DNA of 64,000 nucleotides from Hygrocybe punicea. Lineage: Eukaryota > Basidiomycota > Agaricomycetes > Agaricales > Hygrophoraceae. The stretch lies in NCBI GenBank assembly GCA_963556145.1, contig OY744463.1, positions 5,456,001-5,520,000 of the forward strand. Direction: 5' to 3'. The notes below the pieces were generated by a model that had not been told where the DNA came from, did not search any database, and worked only from the letters and a program-made list of their open reading frames with translations. Of this stretch, positions 21,456-33,636 are shown piece after piece (within the stretch, counting starts at the first letter, position 1; the number at the start of each line of letters is the position of its first letter). The translations under genes and the position numbers were made by a program.

Positions 21456-22914
21456 TTAGGACTGCTTTCAGGTCGAGGAAGCACTTTTGGTGCTTCTCGG
21501 TCCACACGTCGGCCAGCTTGACGTTACGCAATGCTGCACGGTAGGTGGACTTCCCAGCGTTCTTTGGAACGTCCACGGACTGTAATAAGTCGGACAGAGG
21601 TTGAGCTAACGTGGCATAGCCACGGATGAGATCCCTGAGATAACTGGTCAGGCCTAGAAAACTAGAAAGAGCGAGGAGGTCGGGGGGTGGGCGCCAGTTG
21701 ACCACTGCAGTTAGTTTGGCTTCGTCAGCTTGGACCCCATTGGGGCCCACCTTGGACCCTGTGAAGATCATCTCCGTCATGAAGAATTTCGACTTCTTTG
21801 CTGAGAGTGATAAGCCCATGTCGTGGACACGTTGGAAGAAGCGCCTGGTGCGATCCATCATGTCGTCGAATTCGTCGCCTGCCATGCCGCCATCGTCGAC
21901 AAGGAGTTCGAGCTGGAGGGCCAAAAGTATATCACCAAGCTTCTCAGCCGTGACGTGTGCAAACATCGACGGGGCGCCCGTGAGGCCGAAGGGCATACGT
22001 TTCTGTGTGAAGAACCCACAGCCCTCGATATAAAAGGCCAGGTATGGCCTGCTCTCCTCAGGAATAATCACGGCATAGAAGCCGGATGCGAAGTCAAAAC
22101 CGTGGACCCATCTGTGTCCGCTCAAGCGTCGTTGTTTTGACCGGACGTCGCCCTGCGGCATGGGAAAGACATGGGTCACGTTGTTCAGGGCATTGTAGTT
22201 TTGGCAAAAGCGCCAGGTCTGGGGCTTCAGCGGCTCGACTGGAGTGTCTGGTTGTGGGGGTCGAGGGCCGAGATCGTGTGCAGGGGGATAGCCGTGAGCC
22301 ACACACTCTTCGTTGACTCTGTGGCGGAGCTCGTCCAGGAGGAGGCCCGGGTTATCGTGAACTTTCTGGCCCAGTGCGATGGGGGACACGCATTTTACGT
22401 CCTCGGGGCGTATGGGCTCTATGATGTCGCCTTCGAGCAGCGTGTCGATGGTTTTGTGCAGGAACTCGCGTTGTGGTGGGGTGAGGGGTCGTTGTCTCGG
22501 TATGTGCTTGGGAAATGTTGTGCCTTCTGGTATGTGTATGCGATGCTCAGCGCCCGGCACGGGGTTGACTTCGCCTATGGACAGGGCGAAACAGTCAGCG
22601 TATTCAGTTATTAGGGCACGTAGCTTAGCTTTCTGGTCTTCATCCAAGTCCAGTCCTATTGTGACTTGGGCCAATACTTCGGCCACTCTCGCCGGCTTAA
22701 ACGGGTCCGTCTTTCGGGTGAAAATGGAATGGTCGGCATCGATCTCGACCTCCGGTTGGGCGTCTCCGACATCCTCGTTGTCCATATGGCCTCCACCGTC
22801 GTGTACGGCCCATGTGGGTGCGTCGTGTGTGTGGGGGTGTTCGTCGCTTGTTTGGGACTTTTGTCTGTCGTGAGCGTTCCGTGGGGGCAACACCGTGTGT
22901 CGCAGTCGATGTCA

Positions 22915-23763
22915 TGGGCGTCTCCCTTTCCGGTGGGGCTTGTGGTGTTCGGGTGTGTGGACGGGGCCAGTTGTCCTTGGTGGGGTTTCTGTCAAGTCGG
23001 GTTCTTCCGAGTCTTCGACTCCCAAGGTCTTGCAAAGTGCTGTGTCCGGCAGGTCTGCAAGCCTGGCGAATGGGTTTGGGGTGTTGAAGGACGCCGTCGT
23101 TTTTATCTGACTGGGGTTGGTGCAGTTCGCTTGTCGAGGGTTCGGGGCTGTGCAGAACGGGGTTCCAGGCCGGTCATTTTCGTTCTGGAGGATTTCCCAC
23201 CCGATGTCGTTTGGGATGCGTAGGGTGTCATCGTTGTAGTCATGTGTGGCTCCGTATTGTTGGAGAATGGGTTTCCCCAACAAGATGGACCAACAACCCC
23301 CACTGGGGAATACTTCGAATGTCACCCTCTTGCGGGTGTTTCCAAGCTGGACGGTTCCGACCCAGCGCCCGTGCGACGGCACTTTGGTGCCATCTGCCAT
23401 GTGCAGGATTTTGCTGGATGGGTGTAGGCAGCCGAGTTGGTGGCGTAGTCTGTTGTATGTAGATGTACATATTGCGTTTACCATTGTGCCGTCGTCGGCG
23501 AGGCCGCGGGCGCATTGGTCAAACCCGTTTGGGCCTTGGAGGAGTATGGTTTGGATAAATGGTCTTGCCGTGTCTGTTTCAGCCGGTGTATCCCTTCCCA
23601 CCGCATACAGGTCAACGATTTTGTGTTTGATCATTGTGAGACTTTGACATGGAGTATTTGTACTGACTAGAGAGTTCTGAGTGTCTTCTGTATGCAATGT
23701 GAATTTAGGGGGGTATACCGGCATGTCCCCAACCCATCCCGCGCAGTGGTTGGAGACTGGCAT
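22915..23763 (-). pseudogene. Gypsy pol: aspartic protease region
   Basis: The frame differs from gag, so a frameshift would link them in an active copy. The segment G-L-A-D-D-G-T-M-V-N-A-I is the retropepsin active site with D-D-G in place of D-S/T-G, followed about 60 residues later by S-I-L-L-G-K-P-I-L. It ends with a TGA at 22912-22914; the same frame then carries the reverse transcriptase. The role is cleavage of the gag-pol polyprotein. Confidence 0.75.
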
Positions 23764-23801
23764 ATCCGCTCGTTGATTTGTCTGGGCCGTCTGACTTCCA
23801 C

Positions 23802-25421
23802 TTATGCAGACGGCCCCCTTCCATTTCCCTGGCTGTCGTCGAAGTTGTTGGAGTAAAAGTATCCGCCGTAGTCGTGCGCGTGGTTGTCGAACCCGTCATA
23901 ACCTTGGTGTCCGTGGGACACGTAGTTCACGTTTTGTGTTTGGCGTTCTTTCCACGATTCACGGGCGATGTGAGACGCTATTCTGCGCCAGGTACGTTCA
24001 TGTTCGGAGAGTGTGACCCCTCTGCAAACCGGGGCTGCCGCACGGTGGCCTGCCTGGCCGCAATCCCAACATTCGCGGGATCCGAGTGGTGCAGTACCGG
24101 GGCTCAATGGGTACGGGTGTAATTCGTCCGGTTGTATGTTACTGTTGGCGCGGTGCCACTCATCAACCTGGGTTCTGTATGCGGTGCGTCCTGCATCTGT
24201 GTCGGGGTGCTGTTGTATGGCGAGGTTTTGTAGGTCTTGGTATCGAGCAGCAATCGGACGGCCCCTGGTATTGGGTCCGGGCGGAAGTGGTGCAGGGTGT
24301 CGCGGTATGTTTGTGGGTTCCGGTCCCCCTCTGTGGAAGTGTGGGGTTAACCCCCGGCCTGTGAACAGATTCCCCCTGCCTCCCGTGTTGTTGACAAATG
24401 GGTCGAGTGGGTTTCCCCTGGCGGGGTGTGGTCGGTAGTGCTGGATAGTGGTGTGTTGTTGTGGGGGGTTAATTGGGTGGTGGATGTGAGTGCCGGTGAA
24501 GGCTTCGCATAGGGCTTTTGTTGGGGATGCTGGGATCCGTGCTAAGCGGGTGGTTTCCTCGTCTTTCTCGTATTTGGCTACGGTTTCTCACAGGTGGATG
24601 ACGTCGATACCGCGCACGGTGTTGGCGAGCTCTTCGTATGTAGTGCGGGGTTTGTGTCTGATGAGATCGCGGACCGGTGCTGGTAGAGAGTCGAACACGT
24701 CTTGTAATAGGAGGCCGTTTGTGTCGTTGGTGTCTTTTGCCTTGGGAAGGAGCCCATTGGCCCATTTGATGTGGGTCCAGACCTCTTTGGATCCCGTCGT
24801 CTCGGTTTTCGTGCTGAGGGTTTCCACGGTGAGGGTCCATTCTTTGAGCTCCCGGATGCGTTCGGCCTTGCACGGTTTGGGAATGGTATTCTTCGGCCAC
24901 TGTTTCTCGAAGGCCTCGACCAACTTATCCAAGTCGTCTTTAATGTCGTTGGCTAGTCCATCTAGCCATTGGTCGGCTGTGCCGCCGAAGTCCAGGTTGT
25001 TTCGAAAGCAGTCGACTTTCTTCTTGTCCGTCGTGTACTCTTTGTCCTCAATTTTGATGTTGATTTCGCATAGGAATTGGCCGGAAGTCATTTTTTCATC
25101 AGGGCCGCCGTCCCAGCGTAGGGAACCGGACTCACCCATTCTGGTTCTATGTGTGGGTGGTTGGGGAACGGTTGGCGATGTTGGTGGTGTGGTCGGTTGT
25201 GGGTTTTCGGAGCCTGTTGATGGTGTTGTGACTGAGGAGATGGACAATGATGATGGTGAGCTCAAGTATTTGCCGTTTTTGTCTCGGGGTCGTAGGGTGA
25301 TCCTATGGTTGGGTGGTGTATTACGTGGGTGGCTTGATGACGCCGTTTTGTGGTACCGGTAGTTGGGTAATGTACGTTTGTTCTCGGTGCGCGGTTCTCG
25401 GTTGTGGGTGTTTCGGTTCAC
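23802..25421 (-). pseudogene. Gypsy gag
   Basis: One frame from 25421 to 23802, interrupted by a TGA at 24588-24590. The N-terminal part is basic and Ser/Pro/Thr-rich. It is followed by a capsid-like segment (near 25110-24900, including T-A-D-Q-W-L-D-G-L and a long helix-rich stretch). The C-terminal part has a zinc-knuckle-like motif C-W-D-C-G-Q-A-G-H with a final Cys six residues further on, wider than the usual spacing. Gag would form the particle and bind RNA. Confidence 0.8.
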
Positions 25422-25504
25422 GGTACTCGGTTCACGGTTCGCGGTGCTTGGTGCTTGGTGCTCAGTTCTGTGGGAAGCGTTCAGATGGCGTGGGTGTCGA
25501 AGTT

Positions 25505-25521
25505 TGCTCTCATCACCACGT
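25505..25521 (-). other. Putative Gypsy primer binding site
   Basis: Reading inward from the LTR at 25522 on the minus strand: ACG then TGGTGATGAGAGCAAAC. TGG can pair with a tRNA CCA tail. The tRNA was not assigned. Confidence 0.4.
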
Positions 25522-25667
25522 TGTGGAGGGACGGAGTCAGCTGAGAGAACTGGGATGAAATCGAGTGATGATAGTGATGATAATCGCTACAACACAAGAT
25601 CTGTACTACTAAGGAAACACAACCATGGGAATCCTAGTCACGTGACTGTCCAGGTACATCTACTACA
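25522..25667 (-). repeat. Gypsy LTR (5' LTR of the minus-strand element)
   Basis: 146 bp pair of 18151-18296, TGTGG start and TACTACA end. It is followed by minisatellite sequence. Confidence 0.85.
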
Positions 25668-25876
25668 GCGTTCCGGCGGTCTGCCCAACCAGCGCCACCC
25701 CCCATTTTCATCCACCAAATCACCCCGTCCCGCCCTGTTTTCGACCACCCCTGACCAGTCAACACCCCCTGCACCTCGTTCCCATTGAGAAGGAGCAACC
25801 AGGGGGTCTCAAGACCATGCATTCCGGCGGTCTGCCCAACCAGCGCCACCCCCCGTTTTCATCCACCAAATCACCC
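25668..25876 (+). repeat. Hel-2 minisatellite, middle part
   Basis: About 1.4 units between the Gypsy LTR and the LINE. The last nine bases, AAATCACCC (25868-25876), are duplicated after the LINE. Confidence 0.85.
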
Positions 25877-26020
25877 TGTGAGGTCCTTGAACTCATACCG
25901 CGTGGCACCCCGGCTGGGACCCCAAAAGAGTTCTCTGCATAAATTTGGGCGCTCTCTCATATCACCCACTTGCTAGTTAGCAGTACAACCCACATCACAT
26001 AAACCTAATAAGTATGAAAT

Positions 26021-27943
26021 ATGAGCCTTCGACAATGGGCGACCAACAAAGGAACATCCAAAAATAAACGCGGCAAGCTACCACAGACAGCAATCACTTC
26101 CCCCCCAGAAACCAGAGCCTCGCGATCCGCCACCACCTGAGAACACAACTCCAGTAATAACGAGCCCCCCCAAACCGAATCAGAACCAGAATCAGAACAA
26201 CAAGCCATTAACTTCCTCTCCACCAACTCGCTTCTCTCCCAGGAACAGAACCTCGATGTACCCACCCTCTCAGGCATACTCATACAAATCACCAATATGG
26301 ATGGTTGCCCCATTACGCTCACCGCTGCCAGAGCTATCCGTTCGGTAGCTATCCTATTAAACCATATAGAATTTAATATGAGGACTAACACTTTGGTGGA
26401 CGCCGTTACAACCGAGCTCAAACGACAGACCGGAGATTTCCACGACTCTCTCGGACGCGCGATGGAACCCATCCTTGAATCCATTTCAGGAGAAATTGCA
26501 AAACACGTCGAATCCAGTCTTACGGACACCAAAGCCCAACTTCAACAAGCGGTCGCGCATCTCACCAAAACCTCAACCACCCTCGAAACCACCACCACAT
26601 CGTACAAGGACGCAGTCCTATCCCAGAGCGCACATCCTGCCCACACTCAAAAGGACCCACGCATAACAGCAAAAGAACAACTACAAACCCGGCAATTCCT
26701 TATCGACGTAGAAGACTCACCAGAAACAAAGAAGGCGCTAGACATCAGCCTAGCAAAACTAACAGAGAAAGCTAACGTAGCTCTCCAAACCACAGCCCCC
26801 CCACCGGCGACCAAATTCCTAGGTGTCACTAGGCTACGAAATGGAGGAATCTTACTAGAGGCTAACTCAAGCGAAACAGCACAATGGCTACGCAACAATC
26901 AGCGCCTTACCACCTTTCTCACCAACTTTGGACACAGTGCCTCGATCAAACGTCGTACTTACACAACCATAGCTTACTTCATCCCACTAACATTCGACCC
27001 GGAATCACCCGAACACCTCAGGGAAATCGAGGAATCAAACAACCTGCCGAATAACTCCATACATCATGCTAATTGGATCAAACTGAGGGACCGTCGTACA
27101 CCCAACCAAACCTGTGGCCACGCCATATTCGCCTTCGACTCTCCCGACACGGCCAACAAAATACTAGCAAACGGCTTTTACGTCTGCCACAAAAGGATTA
27201 ACGCTACCAAAAGCAAGAAAGAACCCATACGTTGCCTTCGATGCCATCAATGGAACCACACCGCGGCACGCTGCCCAGCTGACATCGACACATGCAGCAC
27301 ATGCAGAGACCACCACAGAACCTCAACCTGCGACAACCCCTCACATCCCTACTGCACCCCCTGTAGACAACGCGGCCATACCAGCTGGGACCGTAATTGC
27401 CCCATGTTTCAACAAAAATGTAAAGATGCAGACAACCGCAACCCAGAAAACCTTCTACCCTACTACCCCACGGCTGAAAAATGGACCCAATCCCCATACC
27501 CCAACAATCATACCAAAACCTACGGTTCATCTCGCGTCACCGCCCCCATACTGTTCGACCACCGCCCTCCGACAGATTACCACTCAACGACCTCGAACAG
27601 ACAATGCTCCCCTTACCCGCTCCCTCCTCTCTCCCCAGCCGCACGGCACTACTCCCCACCCCACTCCATATTCGACCAACCGCCGCCACTCCCTCCCCCC
27701 CGCAATCAACCCCTCCCATCCTCTTCCAGACTCCAAACCAGAACCACTCGACAAACCGTTATCACCTTTGAGAAACAGCAACCGCCACCCCGTACCACTC
27801 CCACTCCCACTATACCAGTACCAGTTCGAGCATGGGCAGACGAACCGCTAATAGCCCCCGTTGACCCTCTACCACCGGCGTTCGCACGGAACAGCGATCA
27901 AATGGACAGCACCTCCCACCTGACCTCCTTGAATAATGCCTGA
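26021..27943 (+). pseudogene. LINE ORF1 (zinc-knuckle RNA-binding protein)
   Basis: ATG at 26021. The frame runs to TGA at 27941-27943 with one internal TGA at 26138-26140. After it a Met at 26297 begins the long remaining frame. A helix-rich N-terminal half is followed, near 27232-27420, by three Cys/His knuckles (C-L-R-C-H-Q-W-N-H, C-S-T-C-R-D-H, C-T-P-C-R-Q-R-G-H). A Pro-rich, low-complexity tail follows. ORF1 proteins coat LINE RNA. The end overlaps ORF2 by eight bases. Confidence 0.82.
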
Positions 27944-29019
27944 ACAGCCGGACCTACAGCCAACACAGCTAAACCTATGGCAAATAAACCTCAACAAATC
28001 CGCCAAAGCCCAATGGGACCTCATCAACTCGCAATGCGACATTCTCTTAATACAGGAACCCTACTTCGATTTCTATGGCAACACAAAAGCCACACACAAT
28101 TGGAGAGTCATATACCTGTCCGACCGCTTCACCTCCGAAACACCCACTCGTTCAGTAATATTCGTCAATGTCAAGCTCAACACCAACTACTGGGAACAAA
28201 TCAAAATTCACGGTTCCAACGACCTCACGGCGATCCGCGTCAAATGTCCAACAGGTAACCTCTCCATATTTAATATCTACAACGACTGCCATCACTCTGA
28301 TACCCTCAACACCCTTCACACTTTCGCACGAACCCACGAAGCGACTCTCCACCAAAGGGACGTTGATCACATGTTATGGTGCGGCGACTTCAACAGACAT
28401 CATCCTCTATGGGACGAAGAACGCAACCACCATTTATTCACCACCAACGCCCTAGCCCAGGCAAGAATACTCATCGAAGCCACGGCCGACTGCGATATGA
28501 TCATGGTGCTATCCAAAAATCTCCCCACCCTCGAATCCATGGCGACCAAGAACTGGACTAGAACGGATAATGTATTCTGCACCGCCAAGACAAGTAACCT
28601 AATACTCTCATGCGACACCAAACCAGAACTACACCCAACCGGCACCGATCACATACCTATATTCACATCCATCATCTTTCCCCTACAATTAAGACCAGAA
28701 AAGTCCTCGCGAAACTTTCGCAACGCAGATTGGGACGCTTTTCGTGCTCACCTTGACACTCAATTACGACAACTCCCCCCGACAACCCCCATTACCTCCC
28801 AACAACAACTAGACAACGCCATATCCTGCTTAACTACCGCACTCCAATCGACAATCAAGGCTATAGTCCCTATCTCCACACCGTGCCCACATTCAAAGCG
28901 TTGGTGGACACCGCAGCTAAATCAGCTTAAACGTGGTAAGAACAGGCTAAGTCGACTCTCTTATAAACACCGATTAGATGCCGCTCACCCTAGCCATGAG
29001 GAACACAGAACGGCACGTA

Positions 29020-30264
29020 TAGTGTTGCCGAAGTTCAGTTCGGTCCGGTTCCGAGCCTTTTTGGCGGAACCGCGAACTGAACTTCGGGTCCGGTTTGGCG
29101 GTTGGCCAAACCTGGACCCGAACAGCTTTGAACCGTCTCTTCGCGTTCGGTCTGGGGTTCAGACGCGGTCTGAACCCCAGACCGAGGTTGGCTCACCCCT
29201 GAGCTCCGTTCTCCTCGCGAATGGCAGGCACGTATCAATTGATACGGCGCTACGCTTCGCGAGGAAGTTGGGCTACGGGGGAGCCGTCTGGTGCTGTTGC
29301 TGCTGCTGCTGCCGCTGCCACTGCTGGTGCTGCTGGTGCTGCTGCCGTCGCCGTTGCTGCTGCGCTCCTGCTGCTGCTGTTGCCGTTGCCGCTGCCGCTG
29401 TTGCTGCTGCTGCCGGCATTGCTGCTGCTGCTGCTGCTGCTGGCCGTCGTGGTGGTGGTTGCCATTGTTGTTGCCGCCGCTGATGGTGAGGTTGGGGCTT
29501 GATGCACCAGCAGCAGCTGCTGCTGCTGCCGGTGTTGCTGCTGCCAGCGTTGCTGCTGCTGCTGCTGCCGGCGTTGCTGCTGCTGCTGCTGCTGTTGCCA
29601 CCGTTGCTGCTGCCGCCGTTGCTGCTGTTGCTCCTGCGCTCCTGCTGCTGCTGCTGCTGCTGTTGCCGCCGTTGCTGCTGCTGCCGTTGCTGCTGTTGCT
29701 CCTGCGCTCCTGCTGCTGCTGCTGCTGCTGTTGCCGTTGCCGTTGCCGTTGCCATTGCTGCTGTTGCTGCTGCGCTCCTGCTGCTGCTGCTGTTGCCGTT
29801 GCCGCTGCCGCTGTTGCTGCTGCTGCCGACATTGCTGCTGCTGCTGCTGGGCGTCGTGGTTGTCGTTGCCGTGGTTGTCGATTTGCCTGTCGCAAATAAC
29901 ATTAGTAAAGTTAAGAAACAAAGGAAACTTACCTTGAGGAACACAACACAAATTGTGTTGTGTTCAATCCGCGTTGATGTTGCTGTGTCGCGTGAAAGCT
30001 ACTACGGCCAGTCACATGATACCATTTAACACGAAATGGTAAGTAAAGAAATATGAAAAACAAATGAAATAAATTCCTTAAAAATATCCGCGTTCGCGGT
30101 TTGGACGCGGTTTGGAGCCGTTCAGGAAATCCAGCCAGCCTCGAAACCCTGAACCGAACCCGCGGTCCGGTTCAGCATTTGGCTGAACTTAGACTGAACC
30201 CCGGGTTCAGTTCGGGGTTTGAACCGGGTTCGGCTAGGTTCGGAACCGAACTACGGCAACACTA
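29020..30264 (+). mobile_element. Non-autonomous hAT element, copy H2 (in LINE ORF2)
   Basis: 1245 bp, the same family as H1: TAGTGTTGCCG/CGGCAACACTA ends and a perfect 8-bp duplication GGCACGTA (29012-29019 and 30265-30272). It differs from H1 by a 37-bp hairpin insertion near 29150-29187 and by a partly different triplet-rich middle (29290-29850) that includes a GTGGTGGTTGCC stretch. No transposase. Confidence 0.93.
29150..29187 (+). repeat. Perfect 17-bp-arm hairpin unique to H2
   Basis: CGGTCTGGGGTTCAGAC, loop GCG, then GTCTGAACCCCAGACCG. Absent at the equivalent site of H1 (near 20470). Confidence 0.85.
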
Positions 30265-33114
30265 GGCACGTAACCTTTACGGTAATGAAATACTCAAAGC
30301 CAAAGAAAAACACTGGTCGGCATTCCTTGATGAAGCAAACGACCACGACCTCTGGACGATCAACAAATGTGTCTCCAACCCCATTAGTGACAACCCCAGA
30401 GGAGACGGCGGTAAAAGTTCCATCCCCACCTTAGAAATATCTCACCCAGACGGCCGCAAAACCTATGCAATCTCAAATGAAGACAAAAGCCAGGCCATCG
30501 CCAACTCCTTCTTTCCCCCCCCACCTGAACACTCCTCGGTCCCACAAGACTACATATACCCGAATCGCGTCCCCTATACACTACACATCTCCAAAGACCT
30601 CATCACCAAACATCTCACTAAGATACTCCCATTCAAAGCCTCGGGACCAGACGGCATCCCAAACATGGTACTCAAGGAATGTGCGACACTCATCTCAGAC
30701 CTCATCTACGATATCTTCAACGCCATCCTCACACTCAACATCTATTAGGATCCTTGGAAGGAATCCATCAACAGCGCACTACGCAAACCCGACAAACCAA
30801 GATATGATATACCCAAAGCTTACCGCCCCATAGTCTTACTTAATACCCTCCCGAAACTGCTAACTTCTATCATTGCAGAAACCATAACGTCCATGGTCGA
30901 AGAATACCAACTCCTGCCCTCCCACCACTTCGGCGGCCGCCCTGGACGAATGACCACTGACTCCATGCACGTATTAGTACATCGAATCAAACACGCATGG
31001 CGAAACAAGAGAGTAGCAGCTATACTTTTCCTGGACATCGAAGGAGCATTCCCAAATGCGGTCACGGAGCGTCTACTCCATAATATGAGAAAACGACGCA
31101 TCCCCGAACCCCTCACCCTCCTCATACACAATATCCTAACAGGCCGCACAACTCATCTCACCTTCGACGGCTACATCTCCGACCCAATACACCTAAAAAA
31201 CGGCATTGGTCAAGGCGACCCAATATCCATGATCATTTATCTATTCTATAATGCAGACCTACTTGATATACCCACAGGTAGACGTGAACTAGCCATGGCA
31301 TTTGTAGACGACGCCACCATATACATTGAGGGCAAAGACTTCACGGAAACCAATAACCTCATCAAGAACATCATGACGAAATGAAATGGAGCCTACGACT
31401 GGTCTAAAAATCATAACTCCAAATTCGAAACTAGTAAATTCGTGCTGATAGACTTTTCACAGTGCAGTAACATAATGAGACCCCCTCTTACACTCAACAA
31501 TACCGTCATCAAGCCCGTCAAGACACACCGATTTCTTGGCATCATCATGGACCAACACCTCCGATGGCACGAGCAACGAGAAAACATGATCGCTAGGACC
31601 ACCAAATGGATTCACCTCTTCCGCAGGATGGCACGGCCGAAATCAGGAGTCCCTAGAAAGCTAATGCGACAACTATATACGGCCATTGCGATTCCAAAAA
31701 TGACCTACGCCGCCGACGTTTGGTACACACCAATTCACAAGACAGTTGACAGCACCCATAGAAAAGGCTCGGTTAGAGCAATGCGCGAGCTCACAAAAAC
31801 TCAACGAATGGCCTCAATACCCATCACCGGAGCCCTCAGAAGGACACAAAACGATTTACTTGACCTTCATGCTGGTATCTTACCCATCGATCTACTAATG
31901 CACAAAGTCTGTCACAGATCAATCGTTAGAATGGCGTCGCTTCCCCTCTCGCACCCGCTACACGCCCCGCTATGGAGATGCGCAAAACACCTTGTCAACA
32001 GACACAGATCCCCCCTTCACATTCTCTCTCACCTCTTCCACATCGACCCAGACAGCATAGAGCCCATACGACCAATGCATTTGCATACCACCCCTCCTCC
32101 TTTTCATACCTCCATACCCAACACCAAGGAAGACTCCATCGTCCAACACGACAACAACACGGCGGACATAAAGATCTACTCGGATGGATCCACGCTCGAA
32201 GGCGGGGTGGGCGCAGCAGCTGTTCTATATCGCAATGGACGCACACGAGTCAGAACACTCTGATATCACCTGGGCTCCAGCGACTCCCACCACAACGTCG
32301 AAGCGGAAAATATAGCAGGCACGCTCGCCCTACATCTTCTACATCGTGAAACCCATTTACGTGACGTTTCCATTTACATTGACTGTCAACCCACAATACG
32401 AGTGCTAACCTCCATCAGAACAAGCCCTAAGTCCAGTCAGCATACCCTAGATACCTTCCATGAAGCAGTCCGACGACTTATTGACACCAACCACCTCCTC
32501 GCCATCACCATCAAATGGATAGCAAGTCACAACGGTATAATCGGAAATGAACGAGCTGACAGGGAGGTGAAATCGGCAGCAAGAGGAGCCACTAGCCCGC
32601 GACATACACTACCTCATTCCCTATGACTCGACACCCTGCCATCCAATGCCTCTGCTCTCAAACAGTCATTCGAAAGACGACTAGAAATACAAATGGAGGG
32701 ACACCTGGCAACGGTCGCCACGCTTCGTACGGTTCACTCGCATTGACCCTAACTTCCCCCTCAATAAATTCATAAAAACCACGACTAACTTGACTCGCCC
32801 TCAGGCCAGCTTAATCACACAGATTCGCACCGGACACCTCCCACTTAACGCCTACCTATAAGGATCAAGAAGACCAACACAGAGACCTGCCCTAAATGCA
32901 CACTAGCTAAAGAGACGTTACACCACTTCCTCTTCGATTGCCCTCTCTACCGAAACGCACGCCATTCACTGACTAATACACTTAGAACACAGGCTCGATC
33001 CCTCACCTACCTCCTCAACGACAAAAAAGGCATATCAGAACTCATTAAATACGTGCGCTGCACAGGCAGATTGAAAGACTCTTTCGGTGACATTCGCAAT
33101 CCGGCTAACACCTA

Positions 33115-33636
33115 ACTGAACCTGATTCTAACAGCGCCCCCGCAACCGCCCTCGTCTACGAAGATTCCCCCCACCCCCACACACGCTCGCTCAGATCAAG
33201 ATCTCCGCCACCATTATACCCGCCCAATTCAAGACGCCTCGCTCGATCGACCCGATCCCCATTAATAGCACACCTACCCATACACCTCACTTTAACTTCT
33301 CTGCCCTGCGGCCCTATCTTCCTCGTGCATGCCCGCTCCGGCGGCCGAGCACCTAATTGGTCAAGACCCCTCAATCAGCACCCCTCGCTAGCACCATCAG
33401 GCACCCTCAATGTCAGGCCAGGCGTCTAAAACAGCATCGGATATGCTGGGGTCATGGGGGACTTATTCCGTCATGATCACATTCGCAAGCCAGAGGAGCA
33501 GGATTAGGGATGGATCCCTTTTCTATTAACTACACACAGTCTACTCTGCCTACATGTAACGTCTGACATAGGGTACAACCCTGCAGGACAATAAACATGA
33601 CAAAAACAAAAAAAGAAAAAAAAAAGAAAAACAAAA
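33115..33636 (+). other. LINE 3' UTR and A-rich tail
   Basis: About 480 bp without coding potential after the ORF2 stop, then an A-rich run interrupted by G and C (33597-33636) in place of a pure poly(A). Confidence 0.75.

Larger units (their letters stand above)
18263..22911 (-). pseudogene. Gypsy pol: reverse transcriptase, RNase H, integrase
   Basis: Continues the protease frame after a TGA at 22912-22914. The reverse transcriptase (to about 21456) has the active-site variant L-L-V-D-D-G-G rather than the usual Y-x-D-D. After the hAT insertion the frame resumes at 20335 with the RNase H domain (I-T-S-D-G-C-K-E-G-F-G), then the integrase zinc domain (H-x-H region, C-G-R-C). At 19342-19349 the bases AGTC are tandemly duplicated, which shifts the frame. 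The integrase core and C terminus then run to 18263: D in L-Y-A-D-V-F, N in M-S-N-G-G-S-H-F where Asp is expected, and E in G-L-I-E-G-Y-N. The end overlaps the LTR. It copies RNA to DNA and integrates it in active relatives; this copy cannot. Confidence 0.88.
18151..25667 (-). mobile_element. Ty3/Gypsy LTR retrotransposon, degenerate
   Basis: Flanked by 146-bp direct repeats (18151-18296 and 25522-25667) that start TGTGG and end TACTACA. Coding order on the minus strand is gag, protease, reverse transcriptase, RNase H, integrase, which is the Ty3/Gypsy order. It lies in the Hel-2 minisatellite. The flanks GGGT and GCGT look like a 4-bp target duplication with one change. A hAT element (20344-21455) interrupts the reverse transcriptase/RNase H junction. 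Without it the element is about 6.4 kb. Stops and a 4-bp duplication inactivate it. Confidence 0.88.
27936..33114 (+). pseudogene. LINE ORF2 (endonuclease, reverse transcriptase, RNase H)
   Basis: ATG at 27936 overlaps the ORF1 stop. An APE-type endonuclease comes first: Q-I-N-L-N-K-S, I-Q-E-P-Y, C-G-D-F-N-R-H, T-D-H-I-P-I. The hAT H2 (29020-30264) splits the protein; removing it and one GGCACGTA restores the frame. Reverse transcriptase motifs include G-P-D-G-I-P, F-G-G-R-P-G-R, L-D-I-E-G-A-F, G-I-G-Q-G-D-P and the active site A-F-V-D-D-A. RNase H starts I-Y-S-D-G-S near 32173. A C-x-x-C...H...C finger lies near 32890-32945. Defects: TAG near 30748, TGA near 31382, 32261 and 32624, and a frameshift near 32705. 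Confidence 0.88.
25877..33636 (+). mobile_element. Tad1-like LINE (non-LTR retrotransposon), degenerate
   Basis: Full-length layout: a 140-bp 5' UTR, ORF1 with zinc knuckles, ORF2 with endonuclease, reverse transcriptase, RNase H and C-terminal zinc finger, a 3' UTR, and an A-rich tail (about 33597-33636). The target duplication AAATCACCC (25868-25876 and 33637-33645) lies in the minisatellite; the A residues are ambiguous with the tail. An RNase H domain in ORF2 and the fungal style of the proteins suit the Tad1/I group. Hit by hAT copy H2 in ORF2. Several nonsense codons make it inactive. Confidence 0.9.

Noticed and set aside
22086..23647. Plus-strand open frames of 76-185 codons opposite Gypsy pol and gag
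   Set aside because: Antisense shadows of the retroelement genes.
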